Notes: generated by a model not told the origin, from the sequence alone. Positions 1-5,654 are shown, numbered from the stretch's first letter. The stretch is 5,857 nt of DNA from Flavobacteriaceae bacterium (GCA_002401215.1 NVSL01000001.1:38293-44149), one strand, 5' to 3'. Program-made: numbers and translations.

Positions 1-689
1 CAGATGATAAAAAAGTATTGATGGCGGTTGACAATACGTATATGGGGCCACTTTGGCAGCATCCATTAAAGCATGGTGCGGACTTGGTGATTTATTCTGC
101 TACAAAATATATTGGAGGACATAGTGATGTGATTGCTGGAGCTGTTTTAGGGAATAGTGAAGTGATGCAACGTGTAAAAGTGTTGCGTACATTTTTAGGG
201 AATATGATTAGCCCAAATACCGCGTGGTTATTGACACGAAGTTTAGAAACATTGAAAGTGAGAATGAGTCAGCAAACAAAAAATGCGCAAGAAGTTGCGG
301 CTTATTTATTGACACAAGATAAGATTGAAAGCGTGAGCTATTTAGGATTGTTGCCAGAAGGTTCTGAGCAACACAGAATTTATAAAAAGCAGTGTTCAGC
401 TCCAGGAGGAATGATTTCTTTTGATATTAAAGGAGGTGAAAAAGAAGCTTTCCAATTTTTAAATGCGTTAAAGTTGATGAAGTTGGCAGTGAGTTTAGGA
501 GGTACAGAAAGCTTGGTGCAACATCCAAATTCGATGACACATATTGGTGTTGATCCTGAGCAAAAAGTGCGTATGAAAATTTCGGATAAATTGGTACGTT
601 TGTCAATTGGTGTTGAGGATGCCAAAGATATTATTTGGGATATTAACCAAGCGTTAGTTGCTGTAGAAGTGTTGGAAACAGTGAGTTAA
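1..689 (+). CDS. PLP-dependent Cys/Met metabolism enzyme (cystathionine gamma-synthase / methionine gamma-lyase family), C-terminal part
   Basis: The reading frame is open from the left edge (first full codon at 3) to TAA at 687-689, giving 228 visible residues. The family is usually about 380-430 residues, so nearly half lies outside the window and the true start is not visible. The fold-type I signature SATKYIGGHSD is present, with the Schiff-base lysine codon at 105-107. The C-terminal motif SLGGTESLVQHPNSMTH is also there, followed by KLVRLSIGVED, whose Arg (597-599) should bind the substrate carboxylate. Members of this family catalyse beta/gamma elimination or replacement on homocysteine, methionine or cystathionine in the cytoplasm. 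By-eye alignment to Pseudomonas methionine gamma-lyase puts Arg-Thr where that enzyme has its Lys240-Asp241 pair, so lyase identity is not supported by those positions. The decisive N-terminal residues are missing. Family is certain; exact reaction is open. Confidence 0.9.
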   Translation, partial: DDKKVLMAVDNTYMGPLWQHPLKHGADLVIYSATKYIGGHSDVIAGAVLGNSEVMQRVKVLRTFLGNMISPNTAWLLTRSLETLKVRMSQQTKNAQEVAAYLLTQDKIESVSYLGLLPEGSEQHRIYKKQCSAPGGMISFDIKGGEKEAFQFLNALKLMKLAVSLGGTESLVQHPNSMTHIGVDPEQKVRMKISDKLVRLSIGVEDAKDIIWDINQALVAVEVLETVS

Positions 690-704
690 TATTTTCGATT
701 TGTC

Positions 705-724
705 ATTCCTGCGAAGGCAGGAAT
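705..724. repeat. Perfect 8-bp hairpin, probable dispersed intergenic repeat
   Basis: ATTCCTGC (705-712) and GCAGGAAT (717-724) form a perfect 8-bp stem around a GAAG loop, 16 bases after the stop of the PLP enzyme gene. No T-run follows on either strand, so it is not a classical intrinsic terminator, although it could protect the 3' end of the upstream mRNA. From memory, TCATTCCTGCGAAGGCAGGA-like palindromes recur between genes in many flavobacterial genomes. That repeat status is not testable here because only one copy is present. Confidence 0.6.
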
Positions 725-776
725 CCAAAATACACCTTAAATATTGGTATTAAGATTTTCTTATCAGAAGTTATTA

Positions 777-814
777 CACAGAGATAGGCAAAGAAGTCAC
801 AGAGAAGCACAGAG
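777..814. repeat. CACAGAG short repeat cluster
   Basis: CACAGAG occurs three times, at 777-783, 798-804 and 808-814, with purine-rich, related spacers such as AGGCAAAGAAGT between copies 1 and 2. Spacing is irregular (21 and 10 bases), so this is a degenerate cluster rather than a clean tandem repeat. It lies in the gene-free gap between two convergent genes. Similar CACAGAG-rich strings are, from memory, common intergenic repeats in several bacterial phyla. Function is unknown. Confidence 0.5.
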
Positions 815-825
815 TTTTTAAAATA

Positions 826-912
826 ATGAGATTGCTTCGTTGCACTCGGAAAGACGTCTTACATCTTATGTCTAAAAGTCCCGAAGACTCGGGAAGGTCT
901 TACGTCTTAAAA
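826..912. repeat. Composite repeat block with palindrome and direct repeats
   Basis: This stretch precedes the 3' end of rlmH and has no coding potential that I can support. It contains a segment reading GATTGCTTCGTTGCACTCGG (830-849), which resembles a flavobacterial dispersed repeat I recall. It also has a perfect 10-bp palindrome AAGACGTCTT (851-860). A 13-bp direct repeat follows, GTCTTACATCTTA (856-868) and GTCTTACGTCTTA (897-909), differing at one base. The two direct copies flank the GC-rich hairpin at 879-894. Together with the two elements upstream, it accounts for most of the 224-bp gap. Confidence 0.5.
874..894 (-). terminator. Possible weak intrinsic terminator of rlmH
   Basis: TCCCGA (879-884) and TCGGGA (889-894) pair into a 6-bp stem, four of whose pairs are G-C, with a 4-base loop. 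Read on the minus strand, the hairpin begins about 20 bases past the rlmH stop and is followed by C and then four T (complement of 874-877). Position and orientation fit rlmH termination, but the T-run is short and the hairpin may be simply part of the surrounding repeat block. Confidence 0.4.
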
Positions 913-913
913 C

Positions 914-1387
914 CTACTCATGATGATAAGGCTCATTCTTTAAAATTGTAAAGCCACGGTAAATTTGCTCAACTACAAAAAGCCGAATCATTTGATGAGA
1001 GAAAGTCATTTTAGAAAAAGAAATTTTTCCTTGCGCTTTTTGATAGACTGCTTCTGAAAATCCATAAGGGCCACCAATCACAAAAACGAGTTGTTTAATT
1101 CCGCTATTCATTTTCTTTTGCAAATAGTTTGCAAACTCTTTAGAACGAAAGTCTTTACCTTTTTCGTCTAGTAAAATAAGTTGGTCGGTGGGTTGAAGTT
1201 GTTTTAAAATCAACTCTCCTTCTTTTTCTTTTTGCTGTTTTTCTGACAGGTTTTTGACATTCTTGATATCAGGAATTAGCGTCAATTCAAATTTGATATA
1301 ATGCTTTAATCGGTTTTGATAGGTGTCTATCAATTGAATTAAATTTTTATCATCTGTTTTGCCAATGGCGAGGACTTTTATTTTCAT
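914..1387 (-). CDS. rlmH: 23S rRNA (pseudouridine-1915-N3)-methyltransferase RlmH
   Basis: This 157-residue SPOUT-class enzyme methylates the N3 of pseudouridine 1915 in helix 69 of 23S rRNA, on assembled ribosomes, using S-adenosylmethionine. The chosen ATG (1385-1387, complement) gives MKIKVLAIGKT, the normal family N-terminus and usual length (about 155-160). The frame stays open further upstream, but that extension would run into nadC and has no family resemblance. Landmarks are LLDEKGK (72-78), the SAM-knot motif VIGGPYGF (103-110), and MTFSHQMIRLFVVEQIYRG (127-145), followed by the C-terminal NEPYHHE. The C-terminal tail is part of the active site in this family. E. coli RlmH ends HPYHRE as I recall it, so the penultimate residue is His here rather than Arg. 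The gene diverges from nadC and converges with the PLP enzyme gene. Confidence 0.96.
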   Translation of the reverse strand: MKIKVLAIGKTDDKNLIQLIDTYQNRLKHYIKFELTLIPDIKNVKNLSEKQQKEKEGELILKQLQPTDQLILLDEKGKDFRSKEFANYLQKKMNSGIKQLVFVIGGPYGFSEAVYQKAQGKISFSKMTFSHQMIRLFVVEQIYRGFTILKNEPYHHE

Positions 1388-1390
1388 TTT

Positions 1391-1398
1391 GTAAAGAT
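1391..1398 (-). promoter_or_regulatory. Candidate -7 element for rlmH
   Basis: The complement of 1391-1398 reads TAAAGATA inverted to TATCTTTA, one base off the Bacteroidetes -7 consensus TAnnTTTG. It sits only a few bases before the rlmH ATG, which would imply a very short or leaderless transcript. A second near match, TACTTTTT (complement of 1401-1408), would leave a slightly longer leader. No convincing -33 TTTG was seen, so the choice is uncertain. Confidence 0.3.
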
Positions 1399-1406
1399 AA
1401 AAAAAG

Positions 1407-1414
1407 TATTTTTG
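1407..1414 (+). promoter_or_regulatory. Bacteroidetes-type -7 promoter element for nadC
   Basis: TATTTTTG matches the Bacteroidetes -7 consensus TAnnTTTG exactly and lies 22 bases before the nadC ATG, predicting a leader of roughly 15 bases. A TTTG at 1388-1391 could be the -33 element, but the 15-base spacing is shorter than the approximately 20 expected. The element lies within the 49-bp rlmH/nadC divergent spacer and next to the candidate rlmH elements. Confidence 0.5.
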
Positions 1415-1436
1415 TACTACTTGAAACTTTAGATTA

Positions 1437-2294
1437 ATGATTTCCGAACAACAGTTCCAAAAAGAATTACAACTTATTATTTCAAATGCCATTAGAGAAG
1501 ATGTGGGTGATGGTGATCACAGCTCGTTGGCGTGTATCCCAAAGTCAGCAAAAGGGAAGGCAAAATTATTGGTAAAGGATACTGGTATTATTGCAGGAGT
1601 GCAATTTGCTACCATGATTTTTGAGTATGTAGATGCTGATTTAAATGTTGATATTCTCATTAAGGATGGATTAAAAGTTACTCACGGAGATATTGTTTTA
1701 ACGGTGTCAGGAAGTTCGCAATCTATTCTAAAAGCAGAGCGATTGGTATTAAACGCAATGCAGCGTATGAGTGCGATTGCTACCAAAACAGCTTTTTATA
1801 TGGACTTGCTAAAAGGAACCAATACCAAAATTTTAGATACCAGAAAAACAACTCCAGGAATTAGAGCCATCGAAAAATGGGCAGTAAAAATTGGAGGAGG
1901 AGAAAATCATCGCTTTGCTTTGTATGATATGATTATGCTCAAAGACAATCACATTGATTTTGCTGGTGGAATTACAAAAGCAATTCAAAAAACACAGAGG
2001 TATTTAAAAGAAACCAATCGTGATTTAAAGATTATTGTTGAAGCAAGAAGTTTGAAGGAAATTGAAGAAATTTTAGAATCAGAAGGTATTCATAGAATTT
2101 TGATAGACAACTTTAATTATGAGGATACGCGTAAAGCTGTAAAGCTGATTGGAGATAAATGTCAAACAGAATCGAGTGGAGGAATCACAGAAGAAACCCT
2201 TAGAAAATATGCAGAGTGCGGAGTAGATTATATTTCGTCTGGGGCATTGACGCATTCGATTTACAATATGGATTTGAGTTTGAAAGCGGTTTAA
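1437..2294 (+). CDS. nadC: Quinolinate phosphoribosyltransferase (nicotinate-nucleotide pyrophosphorylase, carboxylating)
   Basis: The 285-residue product converts quinolinate and PRPP into nicotinate mononucleotide, CO2 and pyrophosphate, the step where de novo NAD synthesis joins the common pathway. The length is normal for the family. The N-terminal sandwich domain carries EDVGDGDHSS (21-30). The alpha/beta-barrel domain carries LNAMQRMSAIATKT (105-118), the phosphate- and quinolinate-binding DTRKTTPG (134-141), IGGGENHR (152-159) and LKDNHI (168-173). It continues with VEARSLKEIEEI (201-212), LIDNF (222-226) and the final SSGGI (246-250) and SSGALTHS (267-274) motifs. No expected motif is missing. 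The ATG at 1437 gives a family-like N-terminus, and no Shine-Dalgarno is evident. The partner genes nadA and nadB are not in the window, so it seems detached from them. Confidence 0.97.
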   Translation: MISEQQFQKELQLIISNAIREDVGDGDHSSLACIPKSAKGKAKLLVKDTGIIAGVQFATMIFEYVDADLNVDILIKDGLKVTHGDIVLTVSGSSQSILKAERLVLNAMQRMSAIATKTAFYMDLLKGTNTKILDTRKTTPGIRAIEKWAVKIGGGENHRFALYDMIMLKDNHIDFAGGITKAIQKTQRYLKETNRDLKIIVEARSLKEIEEILESEGIHRILIDNFNYEDTRKAVKLIGDKCQTESSGGITEETLRKYAECGVDYISSGALTHSIYNMDLSLKAV

Positions 2295-2319
2295 TAATGA
2301 ATAGTTAATAATTAAAAAG

Positions 2320-2361
2320 GAATAATTAAGGAAGAATGAATTTTAAATGATTTAATTATTC
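2320..2361. repeat. AT-rich inverted repeat between nadC and the YihY-family gene
   Basis: GAATAATTAA (2320-2329) and TTAATTATTC (2352-2361) are perfect 10-base inverted copies separated by 22 bases. They occupy much of the 84-bp spacer (2295-2378), which otherwise is low-complexity AT-rich sequence. Nearly all pairs are A-T and no T-run follows, so an intrinsic terminator is unlikely. It could be a repeat remnant or a binding site for a dimeric regulator; neither is demonstrated. No clear -7 element was found in the spacer. Confidence 0.45.
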
Positions 2362-2378
2362 AATCTTAGAATTAATAA

Positions 2379-3311
2379 ATGACAAAAAAAATAGAACATA
2401 AATTACTTAAAATTCCAGTTGTAAGGATCTTGGTAAAACTAGCGATGCGGATAAAAATCCCAGGAATGCAAGGAATGTCGCTTTATGATTTGCTAGAAAT
2501 GTACATCATCGGAATTATAAATGGCGCCTTAACTTCACGTGCAGGGGCGATTGCGTTTAGTTTTTTTATGGCGCTTTTTCCGTTTTTACTGTTTATTTTA
2601 ACCTTGATTCCTATTTTAAATATTGATGGTCTGCAAGATTATTTTATGGCCTTTTTAAAAGAATCACTTCCTCCTACAACCGCTGATGCCGTTGATGATG
2701 TGGTGAATGATATTTTTACCAATCGCTATAGTGGGCTGCTTTCTTTTGGTTTTTTAACAACCATATTTTTGATGACCAACGGAGTGAATGCCATTTTTGG
2801 AGGCTTCGAGTATTCGTATCATGTAAAGAAAACCCGCAACATGTTTAAACAATTTATGGTCGCCATGGGTGTGTCAATAATATTGTCATTGTTGTTGTTA
2901 TTTACGATTGCGGCCATGATTTATTTCCAGGTGTTAATTTCTGACTTAAAGGGATATGGTTGGTTAAGTGATGATGTTTTTTGGATAGAATTTGGGCGCG
3001 TTATCTTTTTAGTTATGATGATTTATACAGGGATTTCTATCCTATATAATTATGGCGTTAAAGGTTTAACAAAGCGATCATTCTTTAGTTCGGGTGCTGT
3101 ATTAACAACCTTATTAACCTTGTTGATGTTTTATCTTTTTGGAATTTATGTCGAGAAATTCGCTCAATATAATAAGCTTTATGGATCCATCGGAACCCTA
3201 TTAATTTTGATGTTGTTTATTTGGTTAAACTCGATTATTTTACTACTCGGATTCGAATTAAATGCCTCTATGAATCGCCTCAGACTCAAACATAAAATTG
3301 AAAAAAAATAA
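2379..3311 (+). CDS. YihY/BrkB-family inner-membrane protein
   Basis: The 310-residue product is a polytopic membrane protein of the YihY/BrkB (formerly 'ribonuclease BN'-like) family, whose molecular function is not established. About six hydrophobic segments can be seen, near residues 55-80, 118-140, 160-186, 205-225, 236-257 and 269-293. A roughly 50-residue basic, amphipathic N-terminus precedes them and a short basic tail (KHKIEKK) follows. The family signature in the first segment is [20 protein letters not shown] (53-72). The last segment holds [20 protein letters not shown] (264-283), followed by LLLGFELNA (288-296). Length fits the family. The older RNase BN label is a known misannotation, since that activity belongs to a different protein. 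kdsB starts 4 bases after the stop, so the two are probably one transcript. A role in the envelope is plausible from location but is inference. Confidence 0.92.
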   Translation: MTKKIEHKLLKIPVVRILVKLAMRIKIPGMQGMSLYDLLEMYIIGIINGALTSRAGAIAFSFFMALFPFLLFILTLIPILNIDGLQDYFMAFLKESLPPTTADAVDDVVNDIFTNRYSGLLSFGFLTTIFLMTNGVNAIFGGFEYSYHVKKTRNMFKQFMVAMGVSIILSLLLLFTIAAMIYFQVLISDLKGYGWLSDDVFWIEFGRVIFLVMMIYTGISILYNYGVKGLTKRSFFSSGAVLTTLLTLLMFYLFGIYVEKFAQYNKLYGSIGTLLILMLFIWLNSIILLLGFELNASMNRLRLKHKIEKK

Positions 3312-3315
3312 GCAC

Positions 3316-4044
3316 ATGAAAGTAATCGCCATGATTCCAGCGCGTTTAGAAGCGACACGATTCCCAAGAAAATTATTGCAAGATTTAGGCGGTAAATCAG
3401 TGATTGTCCGGACCTATGAAGCAGCTAAAAACACCGATCTTTTTGAAGAAGTGTTTGTGGTTACGGATAGTCAATTGATTTTTGATGAGATTGTTTCGAA
3501 TGGAGGCAAAGCTGTGATGAGCCTACAAGAACACCAGTCAGGGTCTGATAGAATTGCTGAGGCTATCCAGAATATTGATGCCAATATTGTTGTAAATGTC
3601 CAAGGCGATGAACCTTTTACCGATGCCAATTCTTTGCGTGATTTATTGGCTGTTTTTGTGGATGATACTGATAACAAAATTGATATCGCTTCATTAATGT
3701 TTCAGATTTCAGATGCCGATGAAATCAAAAACCCAAACAATGTAAAAGTGGTGATGGATGTAAATGAATGCGCCCTATATTTTAGTCGATCGGTGATTCC
3801 TTTTTCAAGAGATGATTCTAAAGTAGATTATTACAAACATATCGGAATTTACGCCTTCAGAAAAGAGGCTTTATTAAAAGCAACTTCTTTACCCATGAAT
3901 GATTTAGAGCAAATCGAAAAATTAGAGCAGCTACGATTTTTAGCTAACGGAATGAAAATAAAAATGGTAAAAACCAATCAGCAACCTATTGGAATTGACA
4001 CCCCTGAAGATTTAGAAAAAGCGAGGGAATTACTTCGTGAATAA
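3316..4044 (+). CDS. kdsB: 3-deoxy-manno-octulosonate cytidylyltransferase (CMP-Kdo synthetase)
   Basis: The 242-residue enzyme activates Kdo with CTP to give CMP-Kdo, the donor used to attach Kdo to lipid A in LPS assembly. The N-terminal nucleotide-binding loop is [15 protein letters not shown] (7-21). It is followed by VFVVTDS (46-52), [11 protein letters not shown] (73-83), the metal- and substrate-binding VNVQGDEPF (93-101), RSVIPFSR (158-165), [15 protein letters not shown] (172-186) and a C-terminal EKLEQLR (201-207) and [11 protein letters not shown] (226-236). All expected motifs are present and length is normal (about 240-250). I chose ATG 3316 because [10 protein letters not shown] is the family N-terminus. 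An in-frame TTG at 3298 would add six Lys-rich residues and overlap the upstream gene by 14 bases. The protein implies a Kdo-containing outer membrane. Confidence 0.97.
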   Translation: MKVIAMIPARLEATRFPRKLLQDLGGKSVIVRTYEAAKNTDLFEEVFVVTDSQLIFDEIVSNGGKAVMSLQEHQSGSDRIAEAIQNIDANIVVNVQGDEPFTDANSLRDLLAVFVDDTDNKIDIASLMFQISDADEIKNPNNVKVVMDVNECALYFSRSVIPFSRDDSKVDYYKHIGIYAFRKEALLKATSLPMNDLEQIEKLEQLRFLANGMKIKMVKTNQQPIGIDTPEDLEKARELLRE

Positions 4045-4067
4045 AAGCATTTCTAAAACATTATTTT

Positions 4068-4091
4068 GTCCGTTCGAGCGCAGTCGAGAAC
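4068..4091. repeat. TTCGAGCGCAGTCGAGAA short interspersed repeat
   Basis: Downstream of kdsB a 24-base stretch with the core TTCGAGCGCAGTCGAGAA stands out as more GC-rich than its surroundings. It is an imperfect palindrome (TTCGA and TCGAGAA on either side of GCGCAG). From memory, sequences of this TCATTTCGAGCGAAGTCGAG type are among the most frequent intergenic repeats in flavobacterial genomes. With only one copy in the window, the repeat call rests on recognition, not on counting. Confidence 0.5.
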
Positions 4092-4141
4092 TAACCACAA
4101 TTTTCACATTCGCTATGTTTTTAACAATTTAATTTTTTGCC

Positions 4142-4171
4142 ATTGTTGATGTTTTTCACCAACAATTTTTT
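4142..4171 (+). terminator. Intrinsic terminator after kdsB
   Basis: ATTGTTG (4142-4148) pairs with CAACAAT (4160-4166). Two more inner pairs, TG with CA, follow past one A-C mismatch and enclose a T5 loop. A run of six T (4166-4171) follows immediately. Hairpin plus T-run on the plus strand fits Rho-independent termination of the YihY/kdsB transcript, about 100 bases past the kdsB stop. The stem is AT-rich, so efficiency may be modest. It ends just before the candidate hisS promoter, separating the two units. Confidence 0.65.
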
Positions 4172-4173
4172 CG

Positions 4174-4181
4174 GATATTTG
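4174..4181 (+). promoter_or_regulatory. Candidate -7 promoter element for hisS
   Basis: GATATTTG matches seven of eight positions of the Bacteroidetes -7 consensus TAnnTTTG, and the following CAAAC resembles typical flavobacterial promoter flanks. It begins three bases after the terminator T-run. A -33 element is not clear; the T-rich terminator loop (4152-4156) lies at the approximate distance. A start near 4188 would give hisS a leader of about 70 bases containing the heptad array. A weaker alternative, TAATTTTT at 4130-4137, lies upstream of the terminator. Confidence 0.45.
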
Positions 4182-4206
4182 CAAACATTAAAATTGTACC
4201 GAATTT

Positions 4207-4254
4207 ACTGAAAACCGCGACTGCAAACTGAATACTGCAAACTGTTTACTAAAA
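4207..4254 (+). repeat. Seven-base tandem repeat array (consensus ACTGNAA) in the hisS leader
   Basis: Units beginning with AC recur at a 7-base step: ACTGAAA (4207), a 6-base diverged unit ACCGCG (4214), ACTGCAA (4220), ACTGAAT (4227), ACTGCAA (4234), ACTGTTT (4241) and ACTAAAA (4248). The 11-mer ACTGCAAACTG is therefore found twice, at 4220-4230 and 4234-4244. The array ends four bases before the hisS ATG. Similar ACTG-heptad strings are, from memory, scattered between genes in flavobacteria. It could vary in copy number and so affect leader length or translation; this is inference. Confidence 0.65.
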
Positions 4255-4258
4255 GAAT

Positions 4259-5623
4259 ATGAAACCAAGCATCCCAAAAGGAACCAGAGATTTTTCTCCC
4301 ACCGAAGTTGCCCAACGCAACTATATTTTCAATACTATAAAAGCCTCTTTTGAAAACTTTGGGTTCCAACCAATTGAGACACCAAGTTTTGAAAACTCAT
4401 CAACATTGATGGGTAAATATGGCGAAGAAGGAGACCGTTTGATTTTTAAAATATTGAATTCTGGGGACTTCTTAAAAAAGACAGATTCGCAATTATTATC
4501 AGATAAAAACAGTCTAAAAGTTACGAGTCAAATCTCTGAAAAAGCATTGCGATATGACTTAACAGTTCCGTTTGCACGCTATGTGGTACAACACCAAAAT
4601 GATATTTCATTTCCTTTTAAACGCTATCAGATTCAACCAGTTTGGAGAGCAGACCGTCCGCAAAAAGGGAGGTTTAGAGAATTCTATCAATGTGATGCTG
4701 ATGTGGTTGGTAGCAAGAGTTTGGTGCAAGAAGTTGAGTTTGTTCAGTTGTATGATGATGTGTTTTTCAAATTGAAACTATCGGGAGTTACCATCAAAAT
4801 GAACAATAGAAAAATATTGTCTGGTATTGCCGAGGTAATTGGTGCTGCTGATAAATTAATCGACTTTACGGTGGCATTAGATAAGTTGGATAAGATAGGA
4901 GTAGAAGGTGTTACGAACGAAATGTTATCGAAAGGAATCACCCAAGAAGCAATTGATAAAGTGCAACCATTGTTTCATTTTTCGGGATCAAATTCAGAAA
5001 AATTAAATCAATTGAAAGGGATGTTGCAAACTTCCGACGAAGGCTTGAACGGAGTAAAAGAATTACAATTTGTGGTAGATTCAATTTCGGAGTTAGGCTT
5101 GCAATCAGCAAATTTAGAAATTGATGTAACCTTGGCTCGTGGTTTAAATTATTACACGGGAGCTATTTTCGAAGTGTCAGCACCAGAAGGTGTAAAAATG
5201 GGATCCATCGGAGGTGGTGGACGCTATGATGATTTAACTGGAATCTTTGGGTTGAAAGATGTGAGTGGTGTAGGAATCTCTTTTGGGTTAGACAGAATCT
5301 ATTTGGTGCTAGAAGAGTTGAATTTATTTGAATCCGTAGAATTACCAAAACCAAAAGTGTTGTTTTTAAATTTTGATGAGCAGCAACAATTGTCATCCTT
5401 AAAAGCGATTACAGAGTTAAGGAAAGAGAATGTTAAATGCGAATTGTACCCAGATGTTGCAACGAGCAATAAACAGCAGAAGAAACAATTTAAATATGTA
5501 AACAATAGAGCCATTGAATTTATGGTTTCAAAGTTTGAAAATGAGCGGTTTACATTAAAGAATATGAATAGCGGCGAGCAAAGCGAATTGAGTTTAAGTG
5601 ATATGATAAAAAAGCTAAAATAA
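4259..5623 (+). CDS. hisS: Histidyl-tRNA synthetase
   Basis: The 454-residue class II synthetase charges tRNA-His using ATP in the cytoplasm. The N-terminal KGTRDFSP (7-14) leads into the catalytic core with LRYDLTVPFARYV (97-109), and motif 2 runs from FKRYQIQPVWRADRP (120-134) to GRFREFYQCDADVVG (137-151). An insertion region of roughly residues 175-285 separates this from the histidine-specific ARGLNYYTGAIFEV (293-306). GSIGGGGRYDDLTG (315-328) and motif 3 GVGISFGLDRI (337-347) follow. Residues from about 366 to the end (KVLFLNF onward) form the anticodon-binding domain. The protein is longer than the approximately 420-residue E. coli type. REFYQCDADVVG reads closer to the archaeal/eukaryotic type than to E. 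coli RQFHQLGCEVFG as I recall it. RGLNYYTG has Asn where RGLDYYTG is usual. ATG 4259 gives the expected N-terminus. Confidence 0.97.
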   Translation: MKPSIPKGTRDFSPTEVAQRNYIFNTIKASFENFGFQPIETPSFENSSTLMGKYGEEGDRLIFKILNSGDFLKKTDSQLLSDKNSLKVTSQISEKALRYDLTVPFARYVVQHQNDISFPFKRYQIQPVWRADRPQKGRFREFYQCDADVVGSKSLVQEVEFVQLYDDVFFKLKLSGVTIKMNNRKILSGIAEVIGAADKLIDFTVALDKLDKIGVEGVTNEMLSKGITQEAIDKVQPLFHFSGSNSEKLNQLKGMLQTSDEGLNGVKELQFVVDSISELGLQSANLEIDVTLARGLNYYTGAIFEVSAPEGVKMGSIGGGGRYDDLTGIFGLKDVSGVGISFGLDRIYLVLEELNLFESVELPKPKVLFLNFDEQQQLSSLKAITELRKENVKCELYPDVATSNKQQKKQFKYVNNRAIEFMVSKFENERFTLKNMNSGEQSELSLSDMIKKLK

Positions 5624-5627
5624 TTTG

Positions 5628-5635
5628 TAAATTTG
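5628..5635 (+). promoter_or_regulatory. Bacteroidetes-type -7 promoter element for folE
   Basis: TAAATTTG matches TAnnTTTG exactly and starts four bases after the hisS stop codon. It would place transcription start near 5642, giving a leader of about 13 bases to ATG 5655 or about 34 bases to ATG 5676. No TTTG was found at the -33 distance. The element suggests folE can be transcribed separately from hisS, although read-through is also possible because no terminator lies between them. Confidence 0.5.
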
Positions 5636-5654
5636 CCGACCATAAAGAAGAGAT

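Noticed and set aside
18..23. Gene start at TTG 18 or ATG 21 for the PLP enzyme
   Set aside because: The frame stays open to the left edge and the family requires about 180 more N-terminal residues including the cofactor-phosphate site.
705..724. Intrinsic terminator of the PLP enzyme gene
   Set aside because: The hairpin is strong but no T-run follows on the plus strand (CCAAAATACA), so it is listed as a repeat instead.
777..909. CRISPR array from the short repeats
   Set aside because: Repeat units are 7-13 bases with irregular short spacing and of different types, with no cas gene nearby.
1388..1492. N-terminal extension of rlmH by 35 codons
   Set aside because: The extension would overlap the nadC start and encodes no family-like sequence; the ATG at 1385-1387 gives the standard RlmH N-terminus and length.
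3298..3315. TTG start for kdsB, six codons upstream
   Set aside because: It adds only MKKNKH ahead of the canonical [10 protein letters not shown] and would overlap the upstream gene; ATG 3316 is better.
4182..4258. T-box or other tRNA-sensing riboswitch before hisS
   Set aside because: The leader is too short for a T-box, shows no T-box sequence and consists mainly of the heptad array; T-boxes are chiefly a Firmicutes feature.
5299..5643. 114-codon minus-strand open frame opposite the hisS 3' end
   Set aside because: It is antisense to the conserved HisRS anticodon-binding domain, is rich in Phe, Asn and Ser as expected from a shadow of AT-rich coding DNA, and shows no family resemblance.
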